Below, one piece after another: positions 1 to 7,480 of a stretch of DNA of 13,586 bases; the stretch's first letter is position 1; every line of letters starts with the position of its first letter. The DNA is taken from contig CAZYJD010000055.1 in the NCBI GenBank assembly GCA_964647785.1, forward strand, positions 1 through 13,586. The letters run 5' to 3'. Under the pieces are notes generated by a model. That model did not search any database, was not told the origin of the DNA, and worked only from the letters and a program-made list of their open reading frames with translations. The position numbers and the translations under genes are program-made. The DNA is from CAZYJD01 sp964647785 (GTDB lineage: Bacteria > Bacteroidota > Bacteroidia > NS11-12g > UBA9320).

Positions 1-66
1 CATTGATATCGAATGGATTAGCTGACGCGAACACGTCTTAATCAAGAATAACTTTTGTAGCATTCA

Positions 67-474
67 TTAACCATAAAACACCAAACTGCAGCAACGCAGT
101 CGTTTTTGTACACCTGCTGGAGAAGGGGGATGAATCGGTTTGAAATATTCAACACTTGAAGAAAGGTTTTGCTCTGCTAAAAGGGTTTGATCAATGACTG
201 CCTTTGGAACCATCGAATCGATCAACTTTTTCAGCGAAAGTTCCTTAAAATCGGAGCGCGCTTCATCCAGCATGGCCGGAATTTCTAAAAGGAGTTGATC
301 ACAACAATTATTGATGCAAAGAAAATCACAGCAATCATCTGTTTTTGCTTGAAACTCTTCGAACAACTGAACCTCTTCTAGCTCTCCACAACAATAGTGC
401 AGCCAAAGTTTCCAGTTTGAGCCCGAGGGAATTAAAGATAAGAGCAATATGTACGAGATCCACCTCAACACCAC
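67..474 (-). CDS. HYC_CC_PP family small exported cysteine-rich protein
   Basis: Protein of up to 135 residues. A hydrophobic N-terminal stretch (about residues 5-17) suggests a signal peptide or anchor. The three hallmarks that name the Bacteroidota HYC_CC_PP family are visible: HYC at 26-28, NCC at 56-58 followed by an acidic, leucine-rich stretch, and HPP at 115-117 near the C terminus, ending in a short hydrophobic tail (LVF). Further cysteines are C29, C48, C49, C53, C128 and C129, so most occur as pairs. No function is established that I know of; the cysteines suggest metal binding or disulphides in the periplasm, which is inference. The start is uncertain: the GTG at 474 is the first possible codon after an in-frame stop, but its G is also the last base of a consensus promoter box, so GTG 471 or TTG 468 may be the true start. 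Family assignment is by recall of motif pattern. Confidence 0.72.
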   Translation of the reverse strand: MVLRWISYILLLSLIPSGSNWKLWLHYCCGELEEVQLFEEFQAKTDDCCDFLCINNCCDQLLLEIPAMLDEARSDFKELSLKKLIDSMVPKAVIDQTLLAEQNLSSSVEYFKPIHPPSPAGVQKRLRCCSLVFYG

Positions 475-505
475 AAACTTAGTTTAGGATAAAATGAATT
501 ACAAA
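474..505 (-). promoter_or_regulatory. Bacteroidota-type promoter for the HYC_CC_PP gene
   Basis: Read on the minus strand: TTTG at 505-502, a 20-nt spacer, then TAAGTTTG at 481-474, an exact match to the TTTG/TAnnTTTG consensus. It lies just beyond the terminator of the upstream gene, as expected for a separate transcription unit. The -7 box touches the first possible start codon, so the mRNA would have almost no leader. Confidence 0.55.
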
Positions 506-527
506 TTGCTAACATCATCGCTGTATC

Positions 528-556
528 AAAAAAAAAGCGACCGATAAGGCCGCTTT
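528..556 (-). terminator. Rho-independent terminator of the 103-residue protein gene
   Basis: On the minus strand a 9-bp stem (AAAGCGGCC with GGTCGCTTT, one G-U pair) encloses a 5-nt loop (TTATC) and runs into nine consecutive T residues, three of which belong to the stem. It begins 23 nt after the stop codon of the upstream gene. Arms lie at 548-556 and 534-542. Confidence 0.88.
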
Positions 557-578
557 ACGCTATAAACTCAAGGACATC

Positions 579-890
579 TTAGTCCTCAGAAGTTTCTTCA
601 TTGCTTTCCTCCTCAGAGGATATTTCTTCAGAAGACGTTTCTTCTGCGATTGTTTCGACTTCAGCAACTGGGCTAGACTCTTCAACTGCTTCCATTGGTT
701 CTTCAGCTGGTGCAGGTGCAGAAACCTTGCCTTCCAATACATCAGATACACTGCCGATGATTACCCCGGACTCCTCCTTGTAGGGTGAAGCAACAAGATT
801 TCTTGTTAGACTCTGACGAATTGTTTTTACCCGCTGCTTGGCTCTCGACTTATTTTTTGCAGCCTTTTTAATGAGTTTGGTTACTGCCAT
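579..890 (-). CDS. Small charge-segregated protein: basic head, acidic Ser/Glu tail
   Basis: A 103-residue protein of unknown function. Residues 1-38 contain twelve Lys/Arg and no acidic residue (begins MAVTKLIKKAAKNKSRAKQR), which suggests binding to nucleic acid or ribosomes. Residues 63-103 contain seventeen Glu and one Asp and no basic residue, in a low-complexity Glu/Ser/Thr tail that is probably disordered. A short central part (about 40-56) looks ordinary. There is no signal peptide or membrane segment. It starts with ATG about 17 nt below the predicted transcription start and is followed by a strong terminator, so it is very probably a real, separately transcribed gene. I have a weak recollection of small Bacteroidota proteins with a similar MAVTKL-type basic N terminus, but cannot name a family. 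An antisense reading frame in the same stretch is a by-product of the repetitive Glu/Ser codons. Confidence 0.75.
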   Translation of the reverse strand: MAVTKLIKKAAKNKSRAKQRVKTIRQSLTRNLVASPYKEESGVIIGSVSDVLEGKVSAPAPAEEPMEAVEESSPVAEVETIAEETSSEEISSEEESNEETSED

Positions 891-912
891 GACTTTCGTT
901 TTTAAAGGAGTG

Positions 913-943
913 CAAAATTACATAAATGCAATAGATATACAAA
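913..943 (-). promoter_or_regulatory. Consensus Bacteroidota promoter for the 103-residue protein gene
   Basis: Minus strand: TTTG at 943-940, a 19-nt spacer, TAATTTTG at 920-913. This is an exact match to TTTG-N19-TAnnTTTG. Predicted transcription start is near 907, giving a leader of about 17 nt before the ATG at 890. It sits in the short space after the stop codon of the transporter gene. Confidence 0.75.
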
Positions 944-954
944 TAAAGATTCCA

Positions 955-1845
955 TTACTGCGGCTTCTTTGATTTTCTATTTGCCAAATAAATCCCAAAT
1001 AGAATCACAAGCATCCCGAAAATTTGAGAGAGGCTGATTATTTCACCATCCATCCCCCCCCAGAGCATGGCTACCACGGGAATTAAGTAAGTTACAGAGC
1101 TTGCAAATACAGCATCCGTTAATTGGATCAAACGATTAAAAAATATCAGGCTAACGGCCGTACCGAGCACTGCCAAAACCAACACAGCAAAAAATGAGGA
1201 TGTCCACCACCATTCTGCTACCGGCGGAGTTTTGTCCAGACTAAATTGTAATATTGGGAAACTCAACAATGCAGCAAAAGCAAGCGGAAAGGCCGCTGTA
1301 ATTAGAGGTTTATAATGACTGAGTCGGTTTTTTATGATATTCACACTGGTTCCGTAGCAAATGGTTGCCAGTACAACCAGAGCTGCATAAGATGTTTGCT
1401 CATTTCCGTTTTGGCCTCCATCTTTGGACAAGATAAGCACCAATGCACCAGCCAAACCCATCAATACGCCTGCGATTTGAAGCCTGCCTGTTTTAGCACC
1501 CAGAAAAAGGATTCCAATCAGCAAGGTGAATAAGGGGGTTAAGGCATTCAATGCTCCTGTTATAGAAGAGTTTAAGAACAATTGTGCATTGGTAAAAAGA
1601 AATGCAGGAATGCCATTCCCTATGATACCAACGGCCAACATCCAGGGCAAATCACTCCTTTTCACCTGTCGGATGTATTTGAACAACCATGGGGTAAAAA
1701 CCAGGCCTGCGAGCGTCATCCTAAAAGCGGCTACCTGAGTTGGTGTGAGCACTTTAAGCCCGATCTTCATCAAGATAAAACTGCTTCCCCAAGTAAGGGC
1801 AAGCAAAGCCAAAATGGCATATGACCAGGCAATTCTCTGTTTCAT
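955..1845 (-). CDS. EamA/DMT-superfamily membrane transporter
   Basis: A 296-residue protein with about ten predicted hydrophobic helices, arranged as two EamA repeats (about residues 8-139 and 152-287), the usual size and layout of drug/metabolite transporters. Family signs include WGSSFI in the first helix (19-24), a conserved proline-rich turn in TYLIPVVAMLWGG (252-264) in the ninth helix, and a basic C-terminal tail (NRKSKKPQ). Members export or import small metabolites such as amino acids; the substrate cannot be told from sequence. The ATG start at 1845 lies 62 nt after the rodA stop with no clear terminator between, so read-through from the mre operon is possible. A poor promoter-like box (TATTATTG, 1861-1854, one mismatch) also precedes it. 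A run of eight G (plus-strand C at 1054-1061) lies inside the second repeat. Confidence 0.9.
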   Translation of the reverse strand: MKQRIAWSYAILALLALTWGSSFILMKIGLKVLTPTQVAAFRMTLAGLVFTPWLFKYIRQVKRSDLPWMLAVGIIGNGIPAFLFTNAQLFLNSSITGALNALTPLFTLLIGILFLGAKTGRLQIAGVLMGLAGALVLILSKDGGQNGNEQTSYAALVVLATICYGTSVNIIKNRLSHYKPLITAAFPLAFAALLSFPILQFSLDKTPPVAEWWWTSSFFAVLVLAVLGTAVSLIFFNRLIQLTDAVFASSVTYLIPVVAMLWGGMDGEIISLSQIFGMLVILFGIYLANRKSKKPQ

Positions 1846-1907
1846 TGATGCCGCAATAATAGCACTATCAAGAAAGGAATGGTTCCAGTTTTTTTAGGCC
1901 GCATATT

Positions 1908-3125
1908 TCAATCAAGAATGGCAGGAAATTCATTGACCCTATTGGCATCTTGCTTGAGCAATACAAACAGTAAAACAGTGAAACTTATCAAACTGGATCC
2001 TCCGTAGCTAAAAAAAGGTAAAGGGATACCGATTACAGGCATGAGACCTATGGTCATCCCAATATTGATGGTGAAGTGAAAGAAAAAAATGCAAGCCACG
2101 CAGTAGGCATAAATTCGGCTGAATCGATTTCGCTGTCTTTCAGCAATTACAACGAGGCGAATGATCAGAATAAGGAAAAGCAGGATGACCGCCAAACTGC
2201 CTAGAAATCCCCACTCCTCACCTATGGTGCAAAAAATAAAATCGGTTGATTGCTCCGGTACAAAATCACCTTTGGTTTGGGTGCCTTTTAGAAATCCTTT
2301 TCCATTAAAGCCTCCTGAACCGATGGCAATTTTTGACTGATGCACATTATAGCCGGCCCCTTTTAAATCTTCTTTCATACCAAGCAGCACTTCGATTCTT
2401 ATTTTCTGATGGGGTTTTAGCACCTCATTGAAGACATAACCAACGCTGTATGCATAACCAAAAGCAAGGGCCCCCACCAGAAGCACCAAATAAACAAACT
2501 GCCTATTTTGGAATGTAAATGCTATCAGGAGAACGGTTAAGGTAAGGATGATGCCTGAGATCACCCATATACCGAGCAGCAAGGTGCCAATAAACAGCAA
2601 AATCATGGCAAATAACCCCCACAAAATCCAGCCGGGCATGCCTTCTCTATAAAGCATGAGTAAAAATGAGAAGAACACCAGCGCAGATCCTGCATCTCCT
2701 TGAAGAAGGATGAGCAATATGGGAAGTCCTATGATTAGGGCACTGAACAAACGCGTGCGCAACTGCGTCCATTTCACTTCAGGTTCACTCAGAAAAGCCG
2801 CGAGCATAAGACTGCTAGAGAATTTCGCAAACTCAGAAGGTTGTAAACTGATGAAACCTAAATCAATCCATGACTTATTTCCTGCAACCTCCTTTCCGAA
2901 AAAGAGCACCATGAGTAGCAAAAGCAAGGATACCACATAAATGGGTGTTGCAAATACCTGGAAGAATTTGGTATCGAATAGATAGAAAGTATATCCAATT
3001 GCAAAAGCAATCAAAATAAAGATGAATTGTTTACCATGCTTGCTGCCAAAATCGACAACTTCTGAATACTCAGGATCATAGTTAACCGAATAGATGTTAA
3101 GCAAACCGAGCAGAACCAAAACCAC
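1908..3125 (-). CDS. rodA: RodA, SEDS-family peptidoglycan glycosyltransferase
   Basis: Polymerises lipid II into glycan strands for side-wall elongation, acting with PBP2 in the inner membrane. From the GTG at 3125 the protein has 405 residues and many membrane helices. SEDS features visible: QPSEFAK (95-101), the extracellular loop motif EQSTDFIF (291-298) with the presumed catalytic Asp at 295, EEWG (303-306), and GIPLPFFSYGGSS (366-378). It is the last gene of the mreB operon, 34 nt after the PBP2 stop if the GTG is used. The start is doubtful: homology-like sequence (LDALTTLIY) continues upstream in frame to about 3152, yet no ATG, GTG or TTG occurs there; a CTG at 3134 is possible, and an in-frame ATG at 3191 is followed by TAA after three codons. 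Function is certain, the N terminus is not. Confidence 0.95.
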   Translation of the reverse strand: MVLVLLGLLNIYSVNYDPEYSEVVDFGSKHGKQFIFILIAFAIGYTFYLFDTKFFQVFATPIYVVSLLLLLMVLFFGKEVAGNKSWIDLGFISLQPSEFAKFSSSLMLAAFLSEPEVKWTQLRTRLFSALIIGLPILLILLQGDAGSALVFFSFLLMLYREGMPGWILWGLFAMILLFIGTLLLGIWVISGIILTLTVLLIAFTFQNRQFVYLVLLVGALAFGYAYSVGYVFNEVLKPHQKIRIEVLLGMKEDLKGAGYNVHQSKIAIGSGGFNGKGFLKGTQTKGDFVPEQSTDFIFCTIGEEWGFLGSLAVILLFLILIIRLVVIAERQRNRFSRIYAYCVACIFFFHFTINIGMTIGLMPVIGIPLPFFSYGGSSLISFTVLLFVLLKQDANRVNEFPAILD

Positions 3126-3159
3126 GTAAATCAGTGTGGTAAGTGCATCTAACTGGGCT

Positions 3160-4995
3160 TTATTTGATCCAGAATCGTATTAAGGTTGCATTTGTAATTC
3201 GCTGATACAAATCCTCGCGTTGTGTTTCTTCCTCCGGTCTGAGGTATTTCTCTATCATTAGGTTGGCAATGGGTGCAGCCCATGTAGCGCCGTAACCCGA
3301 ATTTTCAACCACCACACTGATTGCTATTTTCGGGTTATCTCTAGGTGCAAATGCAATGAATACCGAATGATCCTTGCCATGTGGATTTTGAACCGTACCT
3401 GTTTTGCCGCTTGCGTCTATTCCCGGAATTTTTGAGCCCGCTCCAGTGCCACTATCCATCACTTTTGCCATGGCAGCTGCTACGGTTTCAAAATGTTCTC
3501 TTGACACCTTGGTGAGGTGCATTTTTCTGAATGCAAATGGGATGCCTTTTTGCCCCTCAAATCGTTTCACAAAATGCGGTGTATAAAAATAACCCTTATT
3601 GGCAATGATTGCTGAAATGTTCGCCATTTGTACGGGGGTTATCCCCAGTTCACCTTGTCCTATACTCAAGGAAATAATTCTCAGATAGTTCCATCGATCC
3701 TTTCCATGAATGCGATCGTAATATTCAGGCGCTTTTACAATTCCGCTTGCTTCGTTGTTTACATCCACTCCCAATCGATTACCCAAGCCAAAATGATGCA
3801 GATGATCGGTCCAGTTCAGGTAGGCATTGCGAACACTTCCATACTCATCCTTGTCCATCAATTCTCTCATCACATTGCAGAAATAGGCGTTACAACTGGT
3901 TCCTATGGCTTGCTGCAAATTTACAGGACTGCTGTGGGCATGACATCCCACGTGTAAGCGGCCGGCATTGAATCCACCGCGACAAGAATAGGTGGTTGAA
4001 GGAAGTATCTGCCCTTCTTCAAGGGCAATCAATCCCTGAACCAATTTAAAAATTGAACCCGGTGGGTATTGAGCATTTACCGCACGGTTATAGAGGGGTT
4101 TTGTTTGTCTGGTAGCCAGTTCACCATAATATTTACCGCGGTTTCTTATGGTAAACTGATTGGGATCATATCCCGGACTTGAAACCATGCATAGGATTTC
4201 ACCCGAACGAGGTTCTATGGCCACAATGCTGCCCATTTTACCCTTCATCATTTCTTCTCCGTACAGTTGCAGTTCTGCGTCAAGGCTCGAAAAAAGTGAT
4301 GCACCGGAATGGGGTTCCTGATCAAAAGAACCGCCTTTGTAAGATCCCTGACTTTTACCTCTCACATCAACCAGGATGTTCTCGTATCCTTTTTTTCCTC
4401 GCAGTTCCTTTTCATAAAATTTCTCAAGACCATTTTTACCAATGTAGTCGCCCAATTCATAATACGCGTTAGAATCAGCTTGTAGTTCAGACTTTGATAT
4501 TTCACCAATGTAGCCCAATACATGGGCAGCTATCGGATAATGGTATTTGCGGTCGGTTCTTGTTTCAATGAAAAAGCCGTTGAATTCATCTATTCGTTCT
4601 TTGAGTCGAACGTAATCTCGTTTATCAAGATTCTTCAGAAAGGTGGCCTTGCCCTTGTATGCCGATTTCCTTGCTTGTTCTAATTTGTGCTCAAAATTTT
4701 CCAGGTCAATTTCCATGACCTTACAAAATTCAACCGTATCAAGCCCTGTCAACATGATGGCATACGACACCATCAAGTCATATACAAGATCGGTAGACGC
4801 AATGAGCTTGCCATGGCGATCGAGAATTAGACCTCTATTTGGGTGAATGGTAATCTTCTTGATGGAATTCATTGCGGCTTTTTCAGCCAAACTTTTATCC
4901 ATCACCTGCAGATAAAACAATCGCACCAGAAATAACAATCCAACAATGGATATCAGCGCGATGATGCCTACTGATCTTTGTCTGTTACCTGACAT
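3160..4995 (-). CDS. mrdA: Penicillin-binding protein 2 (elongasome transpeptidase)
   Basis: A class B penicillin-binding protein of 611 residues that crosslinks new peptidoglycan in the periplasm as the partner of RodA. Layout: one N-terminal membrane anchor (about 9-31), a dimerisation/pedestal domain (about 50-220) containing NRGLILDRHG (53-62) and the GYIGEIS stretch (161-167), then the transpeptidase domain. The three active-site motifs are all intact: SxxK at S314-K317 (PPGSIFK), SxN at S367-N369 (TSCN), and KTG at 531-533 (SGKTGT). Length is normal for the family. The ATG at 4995 overlaps the end of mreD by 11 nt, which suggests translational coupling, and rodA follows at once, the usual pairing. 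It is a target of beta-lactams of the mecillinam type in other bacteria. Confidence 0.97.
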   Translation of the reverse strand: MSGNRQRSVGIIALISIVGLLFLVRLFYLQVMDKSLAEKAAMNSIKKITIHPNRGLILDRHGKLIASTDLVYDLMVSYAIMLTGLDTVEFCKVMEIDLENFEHKLEQARKSAYKGKATFLKNLDKRDYVRLKERIDEFNGFFIETRTDRKYHYPIAAHVLGYIGEISKSELQADSNAYYELGDYIGKNGLEKFYEKELRGKKGYENILVDVRGKSQGSYKGGSFDQEPHSGASLFSSLDAELQLYGEEMMKGKMGSIVAIEPRSGEILCMVSSPGYDPNQFTIRNRGKYYGELATRQTKPLYNRAVNAQYPPGSIFKLVQGLIALEEGQILPSTTYSCRGGFNAGRLHVGCHAHSSPVNLQQAIGTSCNAYFCNVMRELMDKDEYGSVRNAYLNWTDHLHHFGLGNRLGVDVNNEASGIVKAPEYYDRIHGKDRWNYLRIISLSIGQGELGITPVQMANISAIIANKGYFYTPHFVKRFEGQKGIPFAFRKMHLTKVSREHFETVAAAMAKVMDSGTGAGSKIPGIDASGKTGTVQNPHGKDHSVFIAFAPRDNPKIAISVVVENSGYGATWAAPIANLMIEKYLRPEEETQREDLYQRITNATLIRFWIK

Positions 4996-5497
4996 TAGCT
5001 GTTGCGCTTTTCGAGAATAGCAATAAAAGAATAAAAATGAGCAGTAAAGCTAGAAGTGAGCTATAGATAGCCTTTTGAAGCACCAGGAAGAACATGGCGC
5101 CAGAAGACCATTCTATGAAGAACAAAATGAGGTGATAGAGCAACACGAAAAACAGCAAATAAATCAAGTACCACCCAATTCCTTTGGATGCCATTTCAGG
5201 CTCTGCACCGGGTAAATTAATTTCTTCTTGCTCGAAACTGAATTGAATATAAAAGTACCTCAAGTAAGCAATGGCTGTGGCCGTGAAAGCATGCATACCC
5301 GGGGTGTTGGTAAAAGTATCCGCAAGTAAACCGCTAAAAAAACCTATCAGCAATAGCGCCCAGTGGGGGGTACGAAGAGGCAATAGTAGAATGAACAAAA
5401 AATAAATCTGCGGCGCAAGCAGGGCACTAAGCTGCAGGTGGTTTAGCACGAAAACCTGAAAAAACAAAAGCAATATGACACGGATGATATGCTTCAC
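4985..5497 (-). CDS. mreD: Rod shape-determining membrane protein MreD
   Basis: A 170-residue, very hydrophobic protein with about five or six membrane helices. MreD is an integral inner-membrane part of the elongasome and binds MreC. The best conserved part is GLLADTFTNTPGMHAFTATA (56-75), which matches the family pattern of an Asp followed by a Gly-rich turn at the end of a helix. The start is a GTG at 5497 that shares four bases (GTGA) with the stop of mreC, a classic coupled arrangement, and the 3' end overlaps the PBP2 start by 11 nt. MreD is poorly conserved in sequence, so the call rests on position as much as on motif. Confidence 0.93.
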   Translation of the reverse strand: MKHIIRVILLLFFQVFVLNHLQLSALLAPQIYFLFILLLPLRTPHWALLLIGFFSGLLADTFTNTPGMHAFTATAIAYLRYFYIQFSFEQEEINLPGAEPEMASKGIGWYLIYLLFFVLLYHLILFFIEWSSGAMFFLVLQKAIYSSLLALLLIFILLLLFSKSATANVR

Positions 5498-6327
5498 GGA
5501 TTGGGAATTTGTAATTGCAAGCTGTCCATCTCTGTTCTGAAGTTGTTCTTCACCACATAGGCCGTGCGGAGCGATTGAAAACGGGTGCTCAATTTTATTT
5601 TGATGTCGTAATAGTCAGATTTTTTCGACGCCTTCAATGAAACAACCTTACCCACCGGGATATTTTCAGGAAACAGGGACGAATAGCCACTGGTTACGAA
5701 TAGATCCCCTTTTTTGAGTGGATTGTACTTGCTGAACTTTATTATTTCTGCAAACGTAGGGTCGCCTCCTTTCCATGTAAACTCTCCAAGGTTTTCACTT
5801 TCCGTATGCCTTGGACTGAGCGAAAAATCGTTATGAAGGGCTGACATAACCAAGGCAAAGTTGGAGGAAACAGAAATAACCTTGCCCACAATTCCCTTCT
5901 CACTGATCACGCCCATCCCTTTTTGTACCCCATGTGATCGCCCTCTGTTCAGGGTGAGGTAATTGTTGGAAATATGCACAGAGTTTCCAACCACCAAGGC
6001 AGGCATGTATGAAAAATACTGCCGACTATCCGCATTCTGGTAAACAAATGTGTCGCCTGAAAAGAGCATGACCGAACTGTTTAAGCTGTCGTTTAATTTT
6101 TGAAAAATACTTTGTCGCAGCTGCTCATTTTCTTCTTTGAGCGAGAAATAGGCTTCAATGGCTGTTCTTTTGCTTTCAATCCTTCCTGTTACTTCGTTGG
6201 CCGAAGTGAACAACACTGCCTCCTGATAAGCATTGAATCGGATAATGGCGTAAAGGGAAACAAATTGAAGGATGACGAATAAAACAAGGTGATAGTATCT
6301 CTGTAAGAGAAAAAGAATCCTTTGCAT
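5494..6327 (-). CDS. mreC: Rod shape-determining protein MreC
   Basis: A 277-residue bitopic protein: short cytoplasmic N terminus, a membrane helix at about 12-30, a coiled-coil stretch (about 45-80, rich in Glu, Lys and Gln), then the periplasmic beta-rich MreC domain. Conserved pieces are LTLNRGRSHGVQKGMGVIS (124-142) followed by GIVGKV (145-150), and VTSGYSSLFPENIPVGKV (211-228). MreC links MreB and MreD to the wall synthases and helps activate PBP2. The ATG start at 6327 lies 17 nt after the mreB stop, and the gene ends in a four-base overlap with mreD. The long C-terminal Gln/Pro extension seen in some bacteria is absent; the protein ends shortly after the domain. Confidence 0.96.
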   Translation of the reverse strand: MQRILFLLQRYYHLVLFVILQFVSLYAIIRFNAYQEAVLFTSANEVTGRIESKRTAIEAYFSLKEENEQLRQSIFQKLNDSLNSSVMLFSGDTFVYQNADSRQYFSYMPALVVGNSVHISNNYLTLNRGRSHGVQKGMGVISEKGIVGKVISVSSNFALVMSALHNDFSLSPRHTESENLGEFTWKGGDPTFAEIIKFSKYNPLKKGDLFVTSGYSSLFPENIPVGKVVSLKASKKSDYYDIKIKLSTRFQSLRTAYVVKNNFRTEMDSLQLQIPNP

Positions 6328-6344
6328 ATCACCCCTTCATCTTT

Positions 6345-7367
6345 CTATTGTAAAATGGATTTGTAGCTTAGAAGATTTTTCAGTGCCAAAGCGGTTCCTC
6401 GGGCAACTGCTCTTAGTGGATCTTCCGCAACATAAACAGGAAGTTTAGATTTTATACTAATTCTCTTGTCTAAACCGCGAAGCATCGCACCTCCACCGGT
6501 GAGATACAAACCTGTTTGATAGATATCGGAAGATAGCTCAGGAGGGGTTATTTCTAATGCACGAAGCACCGCTTCTTCAATTTTTGCGATCGACTTATCC
6601 AAGGCAAGGGCTATTTCTGAGTAGCTCACTTTAATTTGTTTCGGGATTCCCGTCATCAAATCGCGCCCGTTCACGGCATAATCTTCTGGTGGGCTATCCA
6701 ATTCAGGAAGGGCCGCACCCACTTCAATTTTGATCATTTCAGCCGTTCGTTCACCAATCATCAAGTTGTGCTGACGGCGCATATAATCGATGATATCTGA
6801 AGTAAATTCATCACCTGCCACGCGAATTGACTCATCACTCACGATACCAGCCAAAGCAATTACAGCAATTTCTGTGGTACCTCCACCAATATCGATAATC
6901 ATGATTCCACTGGGTGCGCTCACATCTATGCCAATACCAATGGCAGCAGCCATGGGTTCTGGAATCATATAAACTTCTTTGCCTCCAGCTCTTTCAGCAG
7001 ACTCTTTGACGGCGCGCTTTTCAACTTCCGTAATGCCGGAAGGGATGCAAATAACCATTCTCAATTGTGGGTTGATCCAACGCTTTTTTCCGTTGATCAT
7101 CTTGATAAAACCTCTGATCATCTGCTCCGCAGCCTCAAAATCAGCTATTACTCCATCTTTCAGAGGGCGGATGGTTTTGATATTCTCATGCGTTTTACCA
7201 TGCATTTTTTGTGCTTCACTCCCAATGGCAATCACCTCTTTGGTGGTGCGATTGATGGCAATTATCGAAGGTTCATCTACCACCACTTTCCCTTTGTGAA
7301 TGATTACCGTATTCGCAGTTCCAAGGTCGATCGCAAGATCCTGCGTTAAGAATCCAAAAATGCTCAT
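6345..7367 (-). CDS. mreB: MreB, actin-like rod shape-determining protein
   Basis: A 340-residue bacterial actin that forms membrane-bound filaments and guides lateral wall synthesis. Nucleotide-binding motifs are intact: phosphate 1 IDLGTANT (13-20), phosphate 2 IIDIGGGTTEIA (157-168), the EPMAAAIGIG connection (137-146), and the adenosine motif LTGGGAMLRGLD (289-300). The N terminus (MSIFGFLTQD) is hydrophobic enough for membrane contact, as in other MreB proteins. It is the first gene of a five-gene operon; a TATTTTTG box at 7412-7405 would give a leader of about 30 nt. purH lies upstream on the same strand, an order common in Bacteroidota. Confidence 0.99.
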   Translation of the reverse strand: MSIFGFLTQDLAIDLGTANTVIIHKGKVVVDEPSIIAINRTTKEVIAIGSEAQKMHGKTHENIKTIRPLKDGVIADFEAAEQMIRGFIKMINGKKRWINPQLRMVICIPSGITEVEKRAVKESAERAGGKEVYMIPEPMAAAIGIGIDVSAPSGIMIIDIGGGTTEIAVIALAGIVSDESIRVAGDEFTSDIIDYMRRQHNLMIGERTAEMIKIEVGAALPELDSPPEDYAVNGRDLMTGIPKQIKVSYSEIALALDKSIAKIEEAVLRALEITPPELSSDIYQTGLYLTGGGAMLRGLDKRISIKSKLPVYVAEDPLRAVARGTALALKNLLSYKSILQ

Positions 7368-7404
7368 TAGTTATTCGTTGCCTGCTCTGTTTTTAATCAA
7401 TCTA

Positions 7405-7412
7405 CAAAAATA
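7405..7412 (-). promoter_or_regulatory. -7 box of the probable mreB operon promoter
   Basis: TATTTTTG on the minus strand matches TAnnTTTG exactly. No TTTG is found at the usual 17-23 nt upstream, so the promoter may be weak or depend on something else. It would drive mreB, mreC, mreD, PBP2 and rodA. Part of the transcription may instead come from the purH promoter by read-through. Confidence 0.45.
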
Positions 7413-7453
7413 ATTTTATTTCCTGCTAAACTTCATTTCCATGAGCTTTCTTC

Positions 7454-7479
7454 CATTCATTTTTTATGGCAAATGAATG
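7454..7479 (-). repeat. 9-bp perfect inverted repeat between purH and mreB
   Basis: Arms CATTCATTT (7454-7462) and AAATGAATG (7471-7479) with an 8-nt loop, starting two bases after the purH stop codon. The stem is A/T-rich and no T tract follows on the minus strand, so it is at best a weak terminator or an RNA-end stabiliser; it may also be chance. Confidence 0.4.
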
Positions 7480-7480
7480 A

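Noticed and set aside
1..63. Open minus-strand frame from an ATG at 63 to the window edge, just after the HYC_CC_PP stop
   Set aside because: Only 21 codons are visible, with no recognisable signal peptide or motif; it could be the start of a downstream gene but the evidence is too thin to call.
560..751. Minus-strand Lys-rich frame overlapping the same gene in another frame
   Set aside because: Its start lies inside the real gene, it has no promoter of its own, and it is a shift of the repetitive GAA/TCT codons.
601..783. Plus-strand open frame rich in Ser antisense to the 103-residue protein
   Set aside because: It is the mirror of Glu/Ser codons in the real gene, which has a consensus promoter and terminator on the minus strand.
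4179..4472. Plus-strand frames of 60-110 codons opposite PBP2, MreB, PurH and the envelope protein
   Set aside because: All lie antisense to genes with intact catalytic motifs and show no motif, promoter or family likeness of their own.
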